From positions 1 through 31,089 of the forward strand of contig DATLYH010000041.1 of NCBI GenBank assembly GCA_035575035.1: a stretch of DNA of 31,089 nucleotides, written 5' to 3'. This stretch comes from DATLYH01 sp035575035 (GTDB lineage Bacteria > Planctomycetota > Planctomycetia > Gemmatales > Gemmataceae). A program made the translations under genes and the position numbers. The notes under the pieces were generated by a model. It was not told the DNA's origin, made no database searches, and saw nothing but the letters and a program-made list of their open reading frames with translations. This document shows positions 1 to 6,492 of the stretch, one piece after another. Each line of letters begins with the position of its first letter. Within the stretch, counting starts at the first letter, position 1.

Positions 1-151
1 GTTCGACACCTTCCAGCGATGTGATCACCTTGGTGGGGAAGTCCGTGAACTGTTCCGGTCGGAACGGCTCGCGCAAGACGTTTCCGCCCAGCACGAAGTC
101 AATCACCTCCTGCACCTCCACCGTGTGTTCGCCAAAGTTCAGTGTGTTCAT
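1..151 (-). CDS. Unknown protein, N-terminal 50 residues (gene runs off the window)
   Basis: An open frame on the minus strand starts with ATG at 151-149 and stays open to the window edge, giving 50 codons beginning MNTLNFGEHTVEVQEVIDFV. I do not recognise the family. The start is the first ATG in the frame, and the sequence just upstream (minus strand) reads GGGGGCTGTATAATTTATG. The TATAAT lies so close to the ATG that it would give an almost leaderless transcript if it is a real -10 box. The composition (mixed acidic and hydrophobic, no low-complexity runs) looks like real protein, but with no stop visible and no homology the call stays tentative. The gene lies next to transposase debris, so it could also be a truncated accessory gene. 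Confidence 0.45.
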   Translation of the reverse strand, partial: MNTLNFGEHTVEVQEVIDFVLGGNVLREPFRPEQFTDFPTKVITSLEGVE

Positions 152-292
152 AAATTATACAGCCCCCAATATGGGATTCATATAGGCCTGAGGATCTTTC
201 TCCAATCATCAAGGTTTGACGGGCCCCGATTAGTCAGAGTCACAGATGCTCTGTTGAATCCTTCGGTGGTTGAAGGCATCTCAATAGGTGCC

Positions 293-733
293 ATGAAGAC
301 CAAGCCAACTACCCGACCGCTGACCAAGTCGCCGCGGCGGCTGGCCCGCGAGGCGCTCGCCGGCGCCCGCAAAGCTCTGCCCGCCTACGCCTGCCCGACC
401 AGCCGCCACGACTGCACCCCACCCCAGCGGTTCGCCATCCAGGTCTTGAAGGCCTTCCTCACGACCGACTCCCGCGGCGGCGCTTCACCCTTTGGGGCCG
501 TCGCCTGCCACACCACCAGCCACCTCATCGCCGCCGCGGTGGCGGTCAGCCCGACCCACGCGTCGCCCGTCTTCGACGACTGGGTGGGCGCGGCCGGCCA
601 GCACGCGGTGGGGGACCGGCTGCTGGCGGACGCCGCCTACGACGCCGCGGCCCACCGCCAGACGGCGCGCTTCTTCGGCATCCGCTCCTGTGTAATCCCG
701 CTCAACCGCCGCGGCAAGAGCATGATGTTGTAG
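293..733 (+). pseudogene. Transposase remnant (DDE type), internally deleted and 3' truncated
   Basis: Reading from ATG 293, the protein starts MKTKPTTRPLTKSPRRLARE and continues with the helical N-terminus typical of IS4/IS5-like DDE transposases, including a segment resembling the usual 'vLKtFfrTDyRG'. It then jumps straight to late catalytic-core sequence: LLADAAYDAAAHRQTARFFG followed by IRSCVIPLNRRG, the counterpart of the common 'adaGYDSeanhr..reelGirsiIP..rRG'. The middle of the enzyme is missing, the usual Gly-Tyr of the core has become Ala-Tyr, and the frame ends soon after RRG, where a second, oppositely oriented transposase remnant begins (about 715). The frame is open further upstream to 125, but that extension has no transposase character. 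The family assignment is from memory of the motif pattern. Confidence 0.7.
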
Positions 734-1310
734 GTAATGGTCATTAGCTATCGTCCACGGCACCGGCTCCAGTAACTGCGGCCATGAACCGCCGCGCCCA
801 GCCGCCCGCTTAAACATCGAGAACCCTGTCTCCCCCTGCCAGCGCTGCCGTACCGGCCGCCGTCCTTGTCCGGCCGCTGCTTCAGTGGCTGCCGGGAGCT
901 GCTGCCGCTCGGCGGCCTGGTCGTTGGCCGGCCGACCGTCGCCGGGATGAACGAGCGCACCTCCCGGGCGTGGCGGCGAGTTCGGCTCGGAGTTGTAGCC
1001 CGTATCGGCCAGCGCCGCTTCGACCCGGGCGTTGGCCAGCGTCGCGTCCAGCCGCGGCACGAATTGGTCGGTATCGACCCGGGGCCGCGGCCGACCAGGG
1101 CCGCCAGCAGCAGGTGCCTGGCACAGTTAAAGGAGGCCTCCAGCTGGGCGTAGCGGCTGGAAGCCACGGTCTGCCACCGCCTTGCAGGTCCGCGGCCTGC
1201 GGGCTACCACGATCCATCGACGGCTGGGACATGACCGACAACGGTTGGAAGACGCCGTCCGAACGACGGCGCAAAAAGCGGCGCAGCAGGTAGGCGCAGG
1301 AATTGGCGCG
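715..1310 (-). pseudogene. Second transposase remnant (DDE type), broken by several frameshifts
   Basis: On the minus strand recognisable transposase sequence is scattered over all three frames. In order: HLLLAALVGRGP, then (shifted near 1080) DTDQFVPRLDATLANARVEA and ALADTGYNSEPN, then VRSFIPATVGRPTTRP, then RQRWQGETGFSMFKR, then GRSYWSRCR, and finally TYNIMLL at 717-732. Put together these follow the usual order of an IS4/IS5-like DDE transposase C-terminal half, including the 'YGQRWqvETvfSmlKRrlGs' and 'lthNiMiL' signatures. At least four frame changes are needed, so the copy is dead. The upstream boundary is approximate; weak similarity may reach about 1310. It differs from the plus-strand remnant where they overlap in content (TGYNSEPN versus AAYDAAAH), so the two are probably different elements rather than one inverted copy. 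Confidence 0.7.
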
Positions 1311-1354
1311 GAGTGGCAGGATTCGACGGAAGTCTGGGGTGATTGCGAGTCTGT

Positions 1355-1386
1355 GCAGCAAGATGTGTGTCGCAACATCTTGCTGC
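1355..1386. repeat. 12-bp perfect hairpin next to the tmRNA 3' end
   Basis: GCAGCAAGATGT (1355-1366) and ACATCTTGCTGC (1375-1386) are perfect inverted repeats separated by eight bases. The hairpin sits 12 bases beyond the tmRNA 3' end in the direction of its transcription. No run of T follows on either strand, so it is not a classic intrinsic terminator. It could aid 3'-end formation or be a leftover mobile-element end, since transposase debris starts nearby. Confidence 0.5.
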
Positions 1387-1398
1387 ATAATGACTTAA

Positions 1399-1848
1399 TG
1401 GAGGCGCCGGGAATCGAACCCGGGTCCCGGAGCACTTCAGCGCCGGCTTCTACGTGTGTAGCTGGTCTACGTTTGGACGGCCGAAACTCTGCGGCCTCGC
1501 CGTCCGCGTTCGCCCGGTCAGGCCCCGACCAGCAGGGTCCCGATCAGGCTAACCGGCCGTGCAATCTGGCTGACGCCGCCTCCGGTGCGACCACCCCTCA
1601 CCTGCACCCCTTCCGATGGGAAGAGGTAGAGGTGAGGGGCGGTCTCAGGCGCCAGCGAGCCTGATTTGGCGACCAAGCCGAGACCTCTCAGGCAAAGTTC
1701 TCGGACTCGGGGCTGCCGGTTAATTAGGCAGCCAGGGTCAACTGCGGTTCAGCAGTTATTGGTGCGATCAGATTTTTACGTGGCCCTCTGATCAACCACG
1801 ACACGCCACCTGCGCCTCAACTTGCCCGGTCGAAACCAAATCGCCCCC
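1399..1848 (-). ncRNA. ssrA: tmRNA (transfer-messenger RNA) for ribosome rescue
   Basis: The minus strand carries both tRNA-like ends. The 5' end reads GGGGGCGATTTGGTTTCGAC (from 1848). The 3' end has the T arm GGTTCGATTCCCGGCGCCTC and discriminator A at 1399, with CCA not encoded. GGGGGCG and CGCCTCC form the seven-pair acceptor stem (one G-U). The conserved CGTAAAAA box lies just before the resume codon. The tag frame begins with GCA at 1765-1763 and reads APITAEPQLTLAA, then TAA at 1726-1724; the LAA ending is the usual degradation signal. The mature length of about 450 nt is long compared with the 363 nt of E. coli. Part of the excess is a hairpin at 1589-1644 that resembles repeats elsewhere in the window. 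The product works with SmpB to release stalled ribosomes and tag the unfinished protein. Confidence 0.95.
1589..1644. repeat. Palindromic hairpin inside the tmRNA gene
   Basis: Within the tmRNA gene, CCCCTCACC (1594-1602) pairs exactly with GGTGAGGGG (1631-1639). The stem extends outward through GACC/GGTC and inward through ACC/GGT and TTCC/GGAA around a GATG loop. The CCCCTCA...TGAGGGG outline with a purine-rich right half resembles the palindrome at 4081-4127 and the decayed one at 10021-10060. It lies between the tag ORF and the 3' tRNA-like half, where tmRNA pseudoknots are expected. It may therefore be a repeat inserted into a peripheral helix, or simply a native helix of similar base composition. 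Confidence 0.55.
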
Positions 1849-1902
1849 GGCTGATGAGGTCACAGCAACTTCCGCGGGTAACCCCTCGGAAGCTCAAGGA
1901 AT

Positions 1903-1929
1903 ATTATACACGCTTCTTCCCCCAACCAA
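1903..1929 (-). promoter_or_regulatory. Probable sigma-70-type promoter of ssrA
   Basis: On the minus strand a perfect TATAAT (1908-1903) is preceded by TTGGTT (1929-1924) with a 15-base spacer, a little short. Transcription would start near 1896, leaving about 48 bases to be removed by RNase P before the mature 5' end at 1848, which is normal for tmRNA. The surrounding DNA (1895-1910) is the most AT-rich patch nearby. Confidence 0.5.
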
Positions 1930-2027
1930 CAGGGGGATGCGTCCCCTTCCCTAAGAATAGAGTCGCGTTTCCGCAAGAGGATTCAAAGCAGCTTCGCTAA
2001 GGCCGGGCGAATTCCCGCTTCAAAGGT

Positions 2028-2033
2028 TACAAT
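2028..2033 (+). promoter_or_regulatory. Possible -10 element before the isoaspartate methyltransferase gene
   Basis: TACAAT at 2028-2033 (context GGTTACAATAGG) lies 25 bases before the ATG at 2059 and would give a short leader containing the GGGGGAGG ribosome site. No convincing -35 hexamer was found, so this rests on the -10 alone. Similar TACAAT or TATCAT boxes precede other genes in the window. Confidence 0.3.
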
Positions 2034-2058
2034 AGGCGCTGTCAGGGGGAGGACAACC

Positions 2059-2841
2059 ATGAGCAAGAACTGGTGGTGCTCGCTCTCCTGGTTCTGCCTG
2101 GCAGCGGTCCTCGCCGGCGGCTGCTCATCCCCGGTTCCCCCGGCCGCGCCGCCGGCGGCCCCATCGCCGCCGGGGCAGGCCCCCTCGACCGACGACCGGG
2201 CAGCGGAGCGCGAGCGGATGGTGGAGCAGCAGATTGCCAGGCGCGGGGTCAAGAACGAGCGTGTGTTGGCAGCTTTGCGCAAGGTGCCGCGTCACCTCTT
2301 CGTCCCGGACGACGTGCGCGCCGCGGCTTACCAGGACGGCCCCTTACCGATCGGCGAGGGGCAGACCATCTCGCAGCCGTACATCGTGGCATTCATGACC
2401 GAGGCGCTCAACCCGCAGCCCGGCCAGCGCGTGCTGGAAGTCGGCACCGGTAGCGGCTACCAGGCGGCGGTGCTGGCCGAGCTGGGCGCCGAGGTCTACA
2501 CCATCGAGTTGCTCCCAACCCTGGCGGCGCAGGCGAAGGAACGGCTGGAACGGCTCGGCTACCGCCGTGTCCGGGTGCGTACCGGCGACGGCTACAAGGG
2601 CTGGCCGGAAGCCGCCCCGTTTGATGCCATCATGGTAACCTGCGGGGCCGACCATGTGCCGCCGCCCTTGTTCGAGCAACTCAAGCCGGGAGGGATGATG
2701 ATCATCCCGGTCGGGCCGACCGGAGGGGAGCAGTGGCTGCGCGTGATCACGAAGGGCCCCGAGGGCCAGCGGCAGGAGCAGGATGTCCTCCCTGTCCGGT
2801 TCGTGCCGCTCCGCCGAGCCGAGGAGGTGGAGAAGAGGTGA
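2059..2841 (+). CDS. pcm: Protein-L-isoaspartate O-methyltransferase, exported lipoprotein form
   Basis: A 260-residue SAM-dependent methyltransferase that repairs isoaspartyl residues in damaged proteins. The family hallmark GQTISQPYIVA is at about 101-111 and the SAM-binding motif VLEVGTGSGY at 125-134, followed by further Rossmann-fold strands (YTIELL, VRTGDGYKGW, FDAIMVTCGA, LKPGGMMIIPVG). Unusually for this normally cytoplasmic enzyme, the N-terminus is a signal peptide ending in VLAGGC with Cys22 as the likely lipidation site, then a Pro/Ala-rich spacer to about residue 45. This points to a membrane-anchored enzyme outside the cytoplasm. The start is backed by a strong GGGGGAGG ribosome site at 2045-2052. 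The gene stands alone, convergent with the next gene. How SAM would be supplied outside the cytoplasm is unclear. Confidence 0.9.
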   Translation: MSKNWWCSLSWFCLAAVLAGGCSSPVPPAAPPAAPSPPGQAPSTDDRAAERERMVEQQIARRGVKNERVLAALRKVPRHLFVPDDVRAAAYQDGPLPIGEGQTISQPYIVAFMTEALNPQPGQRVLEVGTGSGYQAAVLAELGAEVYTIELLPTLAAQAKERLERLGYRRVRVRTGDGYKGWPEAAPFDAIMVTCGADHVPPPLFEQLKPGGMMIIPVGPTGGEQWLRVITKGPEGQRQEQDVLPVRFVPLRRAEEVEKR

Positions 2842-2888
2842 GGGCAACAGCGTGCGGGTGAGGTCCGAGTCCGGAGCGCCAACTTTCA

Positions 2889-2950
2889 GAGCCCGGAGCG
2901 TTAGCGACGGGACAAGACAGACCTTATCCCGTCGCTGGCACTCTGGGCTC
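2889..2950. terminator. Long imperfect hairpin between convergent genes
   Basis: Arms at 2889-2912 and 2927-2950 pair over about 24 positions with a 14-base loop. GAGCCC/GGGCTC forms the base, GCGACGGGA/TCCCGTCGC the top, and the middle has a few G-T pairs and one mismatch. It lies between two convergent genes (stops at 2841 and 3007), so it could end transcription from both sides. There is no T run. The core AGCCCGGAGCGTTAGCGACG looks like a dispersed repeat unit, and a partial inverted copy (AGCGAACGCTCCG) follows at about 2956-2968. Confidence 0.5.
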
Positions 2951-3006
2951 GGACAAGCGAACGCTCCGTGGCACTCTTCGACTCGCGCTGCGCACGGTAC
3001 GTTTGC

Positions 3007-4020
3007 CTATTTACCATAGAGGTTCCTCCCTTCCACCAGCGCCTGCATCTTGCGGTCGGCCACCGAGCGGCTCAGCATCCAGAAACCGCAGTCCGGATGC
3101 ACCCAGCGGACCCGCTCCGGCCCCAGTACCTTGACTGCCCGCTCGATCCGGCGGGCAACCTCGTCGGGCGCTTCCACCTCGTTATCCTTGATGTCGATCA
3201 CGCCGATGCCCAGGGCGATCGATGGCTTCAGGTCGCGGAAGACCTCCAACTCGTCGTAGCCGCGGCGGGCGAACTCCAGCACCAGGTGGTCGCACTCCAG
3301 GGCATTGAAGAACGGCAACAGATCACGGAAGAAACCCTTCTGGATCGTCTGCCCGCCGTAGTTGCCGAAACAGAGATGCACGCCCTTCCGGCCGCGGGCT
3401 CCTCGTAGTACATGGTTAATCGCCTCGGCGGCCAGGGGACCATCCGCCGGCGAGCCGGGGAGGTTCGCCTCGTCCACCTGGATCACGGCCGCGTCGATCG
3501 GCTCCAGCTGGCGCCGCAGCACCTCGGCCAGGTCAAGCATCAATGCGCGCCGGTCGCGGTAATGGACATCAAGCAGCGTCTTGGCCAGCATGTATGGGCT
3601 GGTGACGGTGAACTTCAGCGGTCGGGCGGTCAGGCCGCGGGCCAGCTCATAGGCCGACGGCAAGTCGAGGGTGCCGTCGCCGAGTTTGCCGCGGACCACG
3701 CCGGCCGGCCGGGCCCGGAAGCCCATCCCCGGCTGGCGGCGGAACTGCTCCAACTCGTCTCGCGTCAGCTCGGTGCTGACCCCCGCCAGCGGCCGAACAA
3801 AGTAATCGATCATGCCGTTGGTCTCTGGATGGTTGACATCAAAGCGCGACAGCTCGCCGTCGCTGACCACGTCGATGCCGGCCAATTCCTGTGTCTTCAG
3901 CACCACCAGGACGGCATCGCGCAGGTTGACCCGCGACGGCAAGGCCGCCAGCCAGGAGGGGATCGGATAACTGCCGACTACCGTGGTCAGGATACGTGGG
4001 GAAGCAGTGTCGGGGTTCAT
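3007..4020 (-). CDS. Cobalamin-independent methionine synthase-like methyltransferase (core-MetE type)
   Basis: This 337-residue protein corresponds to the C-terminal catalytic barrel of MetE without its N-terminal half, the 'core-MetE' or archaeal-type layout. The likely zinc ligands are present: His215 and Cys217 in HLCFGN, Glu249 in LVLEFARRG, and Cys311 in HPDCGFWML. QVDEANL (about 181-187) matches the substrate-binding Asp/Glu region, and TTVVGSYPIP near the N-terminus is typical of the family. It should transfer a methyl group to a thiol such as homocysteine from a corrinoid protein or folate donor; which one cannot be read from sequence. The frame is open upstream to 4044, but ATG 4020 is preferred because GGCGAG stands a suitable distance before it. 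It is divergent from the HtrA gene. Confidence 0.82.
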   Translation of the reverse strand: MNPDTASPRILTTVVGSYPIPSWLAALPSRVNLRDAVLVVLKTQELAGIDVVSDGELSRFDVNHPETNGMIDYFVRPLAGVSTELTRDELEQFRRQPGMGFRARPAGVVRGKLGDGTLDLPSAYELARGLTARPLKFTVTSPYMLAKTLLDVHYRDRRALMLDLAEVLRRQLEPIDAAVIQVDEANLPGSPADGPLAAEAINHVLRGARGRKGVHLCFGNYGGQTIQKGFFRDLLPFFNALECDHLVLEFARRGYDELEVFRDLKPSIALGIGVIDIKDNEVEAPDEVARRIERAVKVLGPERVRWVHPDCGFWMLSRSVADRKMQALVEGRNLYGK

Positions 4021-4301
4021 GGTACAGGCTCGCCTTCGATACAATGGCGGGGCTGGCCACTCGTCCAGGCCGGTACGTCACCCCCTCATCTCCCTCTCCT
4101 CCAACTGGGGGGAGCGGGGTGAGGGGGCGGCCCCCGTGTTGAGGGAAGGAAATTGCTTTTTCTGCGTGACCCACCTGCGTATTATGGGACAGAGTAGGGA
4201 CGATTTCCTCCAAAAACTCCTGCCCCCCGAGACGATCGACCGAGAGTGGTGTTACTGCCATTACTGATTGCTTCGGTGTGCTTCCCCGGAGATTCGTGGC
4301 G
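4021..4301. other. Divergent intergenic region with a palindromic repeat
   Basis: Between the divergent methyltransferase and protease genes no coding frame is convincing. The left part holds a palindromic repeat (listed separately). The right part has a locally AT-rich stretch with TATTAT at 4180-4185 that might be a -10 box for the protease gene, though the nearest -35-like sequence is poor. Confidence 0.4.
4081..4127. repeat. Palindromic repeat of the CCCCTCA...TGAGGGG type
   Basis: CCCCCTCA (4081-4088) and TGAGGGGG (4120-4127) are exact inverted copies. The DNA between is pyrimidine-rich on the left (CTCCCTCTCCTCC) and purine-rich on the right (GGGGGGAGCGGGG), so the whole folds as a long imperfect hairpin. 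The outline is shared with the hairpin in the tmRNA gene and a decayed copy inside the large permease gene. Confidence 0.6.
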
Positions 4302-5303
4302 ATGAGAGCAGATCGACAGCCTCCCCTCTGGAGGGCCATTTCCTTGCTGGCCCTGGCGGCGGCCTGCTGGCTGCCGGTGGTGCCGGCCGCGGCGGATGAG
4401 CCAAAGGCGCCGGTTCTGCCGCCGGCCCTGACCAAACCGGCGCCTGAAAACGTCGAGGACCTGCGGGCCATTCAGGAGCAGGTCAAACTTGTCCTGAAGA
4501 AGGTGATGCCGGCCACAGTGGGGCTGCGCATCGGCCAGAGCCAGGGGAGCGGCGTCATCATCGACAAGGAAGGGCATATCCTGACAGCCGGCCATGTCTC
4601 CGGCACGCCCGGCCGGGACGTCACCGTCATTCTGCCCGACGGCCGGACCGTCAAGGGCAAGACCCTCGGTTCCAACCGGGGTATCGACAGCGGCCTAGTC
4701 AAGATCACCGACAAAGGGGACTGGCCCTGCGTCGAGATGGGCAGCTCCGCCGAATTGCAAAGGGGCCAGTGGTGCGTCGCCACCGGGCACCCCGGCGGCT
4801 ATCGGCCGGGACGAACCCCGGTCGTCCGCCTGGGCCGCATCCTCAACGTCACCCGGTCGGTCATCCAGACCGACTGTGCCCTGGTCGGCGGCGACTCGGG
4901 CGGCCCCCTGTTCGACATGACCGGCAAGGTCATCGGTATCCACAGCCGGATCGGCGGCTCGATCGCGGCCAACATGCATGTGCCCGTGGACACCTACCGC
5001 GACACCTGGGAGCAATTGGTCAAGGGGGAGGTCTTCGGTGGCCGTGGTGAACCATACCTGGGGGTGGAGATGGACCCCGAGAGCAGCGAATGCCGGGTTG
5101 CCCGCGTCCTCCCCGGCACCGCGGCGGAGAAGGCCGGCATCCAGGTGGACGATGTCATCACCCGGTTCGACGGTCAGAAGATCGAGACCGGCGATGACCT
5201 GCGCGCCCAGATCGCCAAGAAGAAACCGGGCGACGAAGTGACCGTAGAAGTTCGCCGCGGCGACGAAACGCTGACCCTGAAAGTGACCCTCGGCCGACGC
5301 TGA
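4302..5303 (+). CDS. HtrA/DegP-type serine protease with one PDZ domain
   Basis: A 333-residue exported protease for envelope protein quality control. A signal peptide spans about 1-31 (RAISLLALAAACWLPVVPAA, then ADE). The trypsin-like domain covers about 55-240 with a complete triad: His98 in LTAGHVS, Asp129 in GIDSGLVKI, and Ser199 in GGDSGGPLF. One PDZ domain follows (about 251-331: YLGVEMDPES...VLPGTAAEKAGIQVDDVI...). ATG 4302 is chosen over a GTG at 4278 because GGAG lies 10 bases before it and the signal peptide then starts properly. The next gene, 47 bases downstream on the same strand, encodes a related protein that has lost the triad, so the two probably act together. Confidence 0.9.
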   Translation: MRADRQPPLWRAISLLALAAACWLPVVPAAADEPKAPVLPPALTKPAPENVEDLRAIQEQVKLVLKKVMPATVGLRIGQSQGSGVIIDKEGHILTAGHVSGTPGRDVTVILPDGRTVKGKTLGSNRGIDSGLVKITDKGDWPCVEMGSSAELQRGQWCVATGHPGGYRPGRTPVVRLGRILNVTRSVIQTDCALVGGDSGGPLFDMTGKVIGIHSRIGGSIAANMHVPVDTYRDTWEQLVKGEVFGGRGEPYLGVEMDPESSECRVARVLPGTAAEKAGIQVDDVITRFDGQKIETGDDLRAQIAKKKPGDEVTVEVRRGDETLTLKVTLGRR

Positions 5304-5329
5304 GGCCATTGACCCAACCTGCGTCCTGC

Positions 5330-5335
5330 TATCAT
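5330..5335 (+). promoter_or_regulatory. Possible -10 element before the pseudo-protease gene
   Basis: TATCAT (5330-5335, context CTGCTATCATCTC) sits in the short gap between the two HtrA-like genes, 15 bases before the ATG at 5351. It could give the second gene its own promoter besides read-through. The same TGCTATCATC string occurs near 26760 before small genes. No good -35 was found. Confidence 0.25.
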
Positions 5336-5350
5336 CTCTGGAGTTGCTGC

Positions 5351-6418
5351 ATGAGAATGCCTGCTTCTCTCTTGATTGGTACTCGCCGGCATGCATGGGG
5401 CGTTGTGCTGGTGCTGGCCGTGTGGGCTGGCCTGATCGCGAGCCCAGCCAGGGCCCAGGGACCGGCCACCTACCTGAGGAGCAGCCCCAAGGTCCTCGCC
5501 GCCTTCCGCGAGGTCGTCGCCAAGCCGAGCGAGTGCACCGTCCGGGTGAAGTGCGAAGGCCAGAACGTCGCCCTGGGGACGGTGGTGGCGGCCGACGGCT
5601 GGATCCTGACCAAGTTCAGCGAACTGAAGGGCACCCCGGTCTGTCGCCTCCGCGACGGCCGGGAGCTGGAAGCCTGCGTGGTGAGCGTGGACGAGCGCTA
5701 CGACCTGGCCCTGCTCAAGATCGAATGCACCGGCCTGACCCCGGTGCAGTGGTACGACAGCAAGGTTTGCCCGGTCGGCAACTGGGTGGCATGCGTGGGA
5801 GACGGCGAGGAGCCGGCGGCCATCGGCGTGCTGAGCGTGGCGGCCCGCGCCGTGCCGGTCGGCCGGACGCCGCCGCCAACCAATCCCAGCGGCGGCTACC
5901 TTGGTGTCGGTCTTGATCCGGAGGCCGAGGGTGCCCGCATCAGCCAGGTGATGCCCGGCAGTGCTGCCGAGAAAGCCGGGCTGAAGGTCAATGACATCAT
6001 CCTGGCCGTGGACGGCGAGGAGGTTCGCGACGTTGATTCGCTGATCGCCCTCTTGCAGCGGCACAAACCGGGTGACGTGGTCAACCTGACGGTCAAGCGC
6101 GGCGACCAGGAACTGGAAATGAAGGCGACGCTGGGCAAGCGGCCGGCCTCCGCCAACCGGGCCGATTTCCAAAACAGTCTGGGCAGCGAGTTGAGCAAGC
6201 GCCGCACCGGCTTCCCTACGATCCTGCAACACGATGCCGTCATCAAGCCGGCTGACTGCGGCGGTCCGCTGGTGGACCTGGATGGCCGGGTGGTCGGCAT
6301 CAACATCGCCCGGGCGGGACGGACCGAGAGCTACGCCATCCCGTCGGAAACGGTCCAGTCGCTCCTGGGCCAGCTGATGCCCGAGAAGATCACGGCGCCG
6401 CGGTTGCTTGAGAAGTAA
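5351..6418 (+). CDS. HtrA-like pseudo-protease with a PDZ domain nested in the protease fold
   Basis: A 355-residue exported paralogue of the upstream HtrA. After a signal peptide (about 1-36, cleavage near SPARAQ) comes a half trypsin domain (about 50-170) in which the usual LTAGH is LTKFS, so the catalytic His is Ser90. The Asp is kept (Asp118 in YDLALLKI). A PDZ domain follows (about 182-263: YLGVGLDPEA...MPGSAAEKAGLKVNDIILAV). Only then comes the second half of the protease fold (about 285-345), where GNSGGPL is ADCGGPL, with Cys303 in the Ser position. The protein is therefore very likely inactive, and the PDZ lies inside rather than after the protease domain. It may be a chaperone, adaptor or regulator for its active neighbour. 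The start is supported by GGAG at 5339-5342. Confidence 0.82.
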   Translation: MRMPASLLIGTRRHAWGVVLVLAVWAGLIASPARAQGPATYLRSSPKVLAAFREVVAKPSECTVRVKCEGQNVALGTVVAADGWILTKFSELKGTPVCRLRDGRELEACVVSVDERYDLALLKIECTGLTPVQWYDSKVCPVGNWVACVGDGEEPAAIGVLSVAARAVPVGRTPPPTNPSGGYLGVGLDPEAEGARISQVMPGSAAEKAGLKVNDIILAVDGEEVRDVDSLIALLQRHKPGDVVNLTVKRGDQELEMKATLGKRPASANRADFQNSLGSELSKRRTGFPTILQHDAVIKPADCGGPLVDLDGRVVGINIARAGRTESYAIPSETVQSLLGQLMPEKITAPRLLEK

Positions 6419-6448
6419 CGGGAATGCTTCGGGTTTGCCGCTTACAGC

Positions 6449-6480
6449 TGGGCGCTAAGCCGCAAGCGGCTTAGCGCCCA
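6449..6480. repeat. 15-bp perfect inverted repeat between convergent genes
   Basis: TGGGCGCTAAGCCGC (6449-6463) and GCGGCTTAGCGCCCA (6466-6480) are perfect inverted copies around AA. Another half copy (GCAAGCGGCTTA) runs into the stop of the minus-strand gene at 6493. The core CTAAGCCGCAAGCGGCTTAG has a relative at 21500-21527. Its place between convergent stops (6418 and 6493) suits a bidirectional terminator. For the plus strand a short T run follows at about 6496-6500, inside the next gene. Confidence 0.6.
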
Positions 6481-6492
6481 GTCGCAAGCGGC

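Noticed and set aside
485..1060. 191-codon minus-strand frame as an intact gene
   Set aside because: Only part of it is transposase sequence; neighbouring parts of the same transposase lie in other frames, so it is one piece of a frameshifted pseudogene.
1355..1386. Hairpin considered as an intrinsic terminator of ssrA
   Set aside because: No T run follows the stem on the minus strand, so it is listed as a repeat with unknown role instead.
5174..6232. 352-codon minus-strand frame across the HtrA pair
   Set aside because: Antisense of two clearly coding genes; amino acid make-up (Ala/His/Gln/Asp rich) is typical of such shadows.
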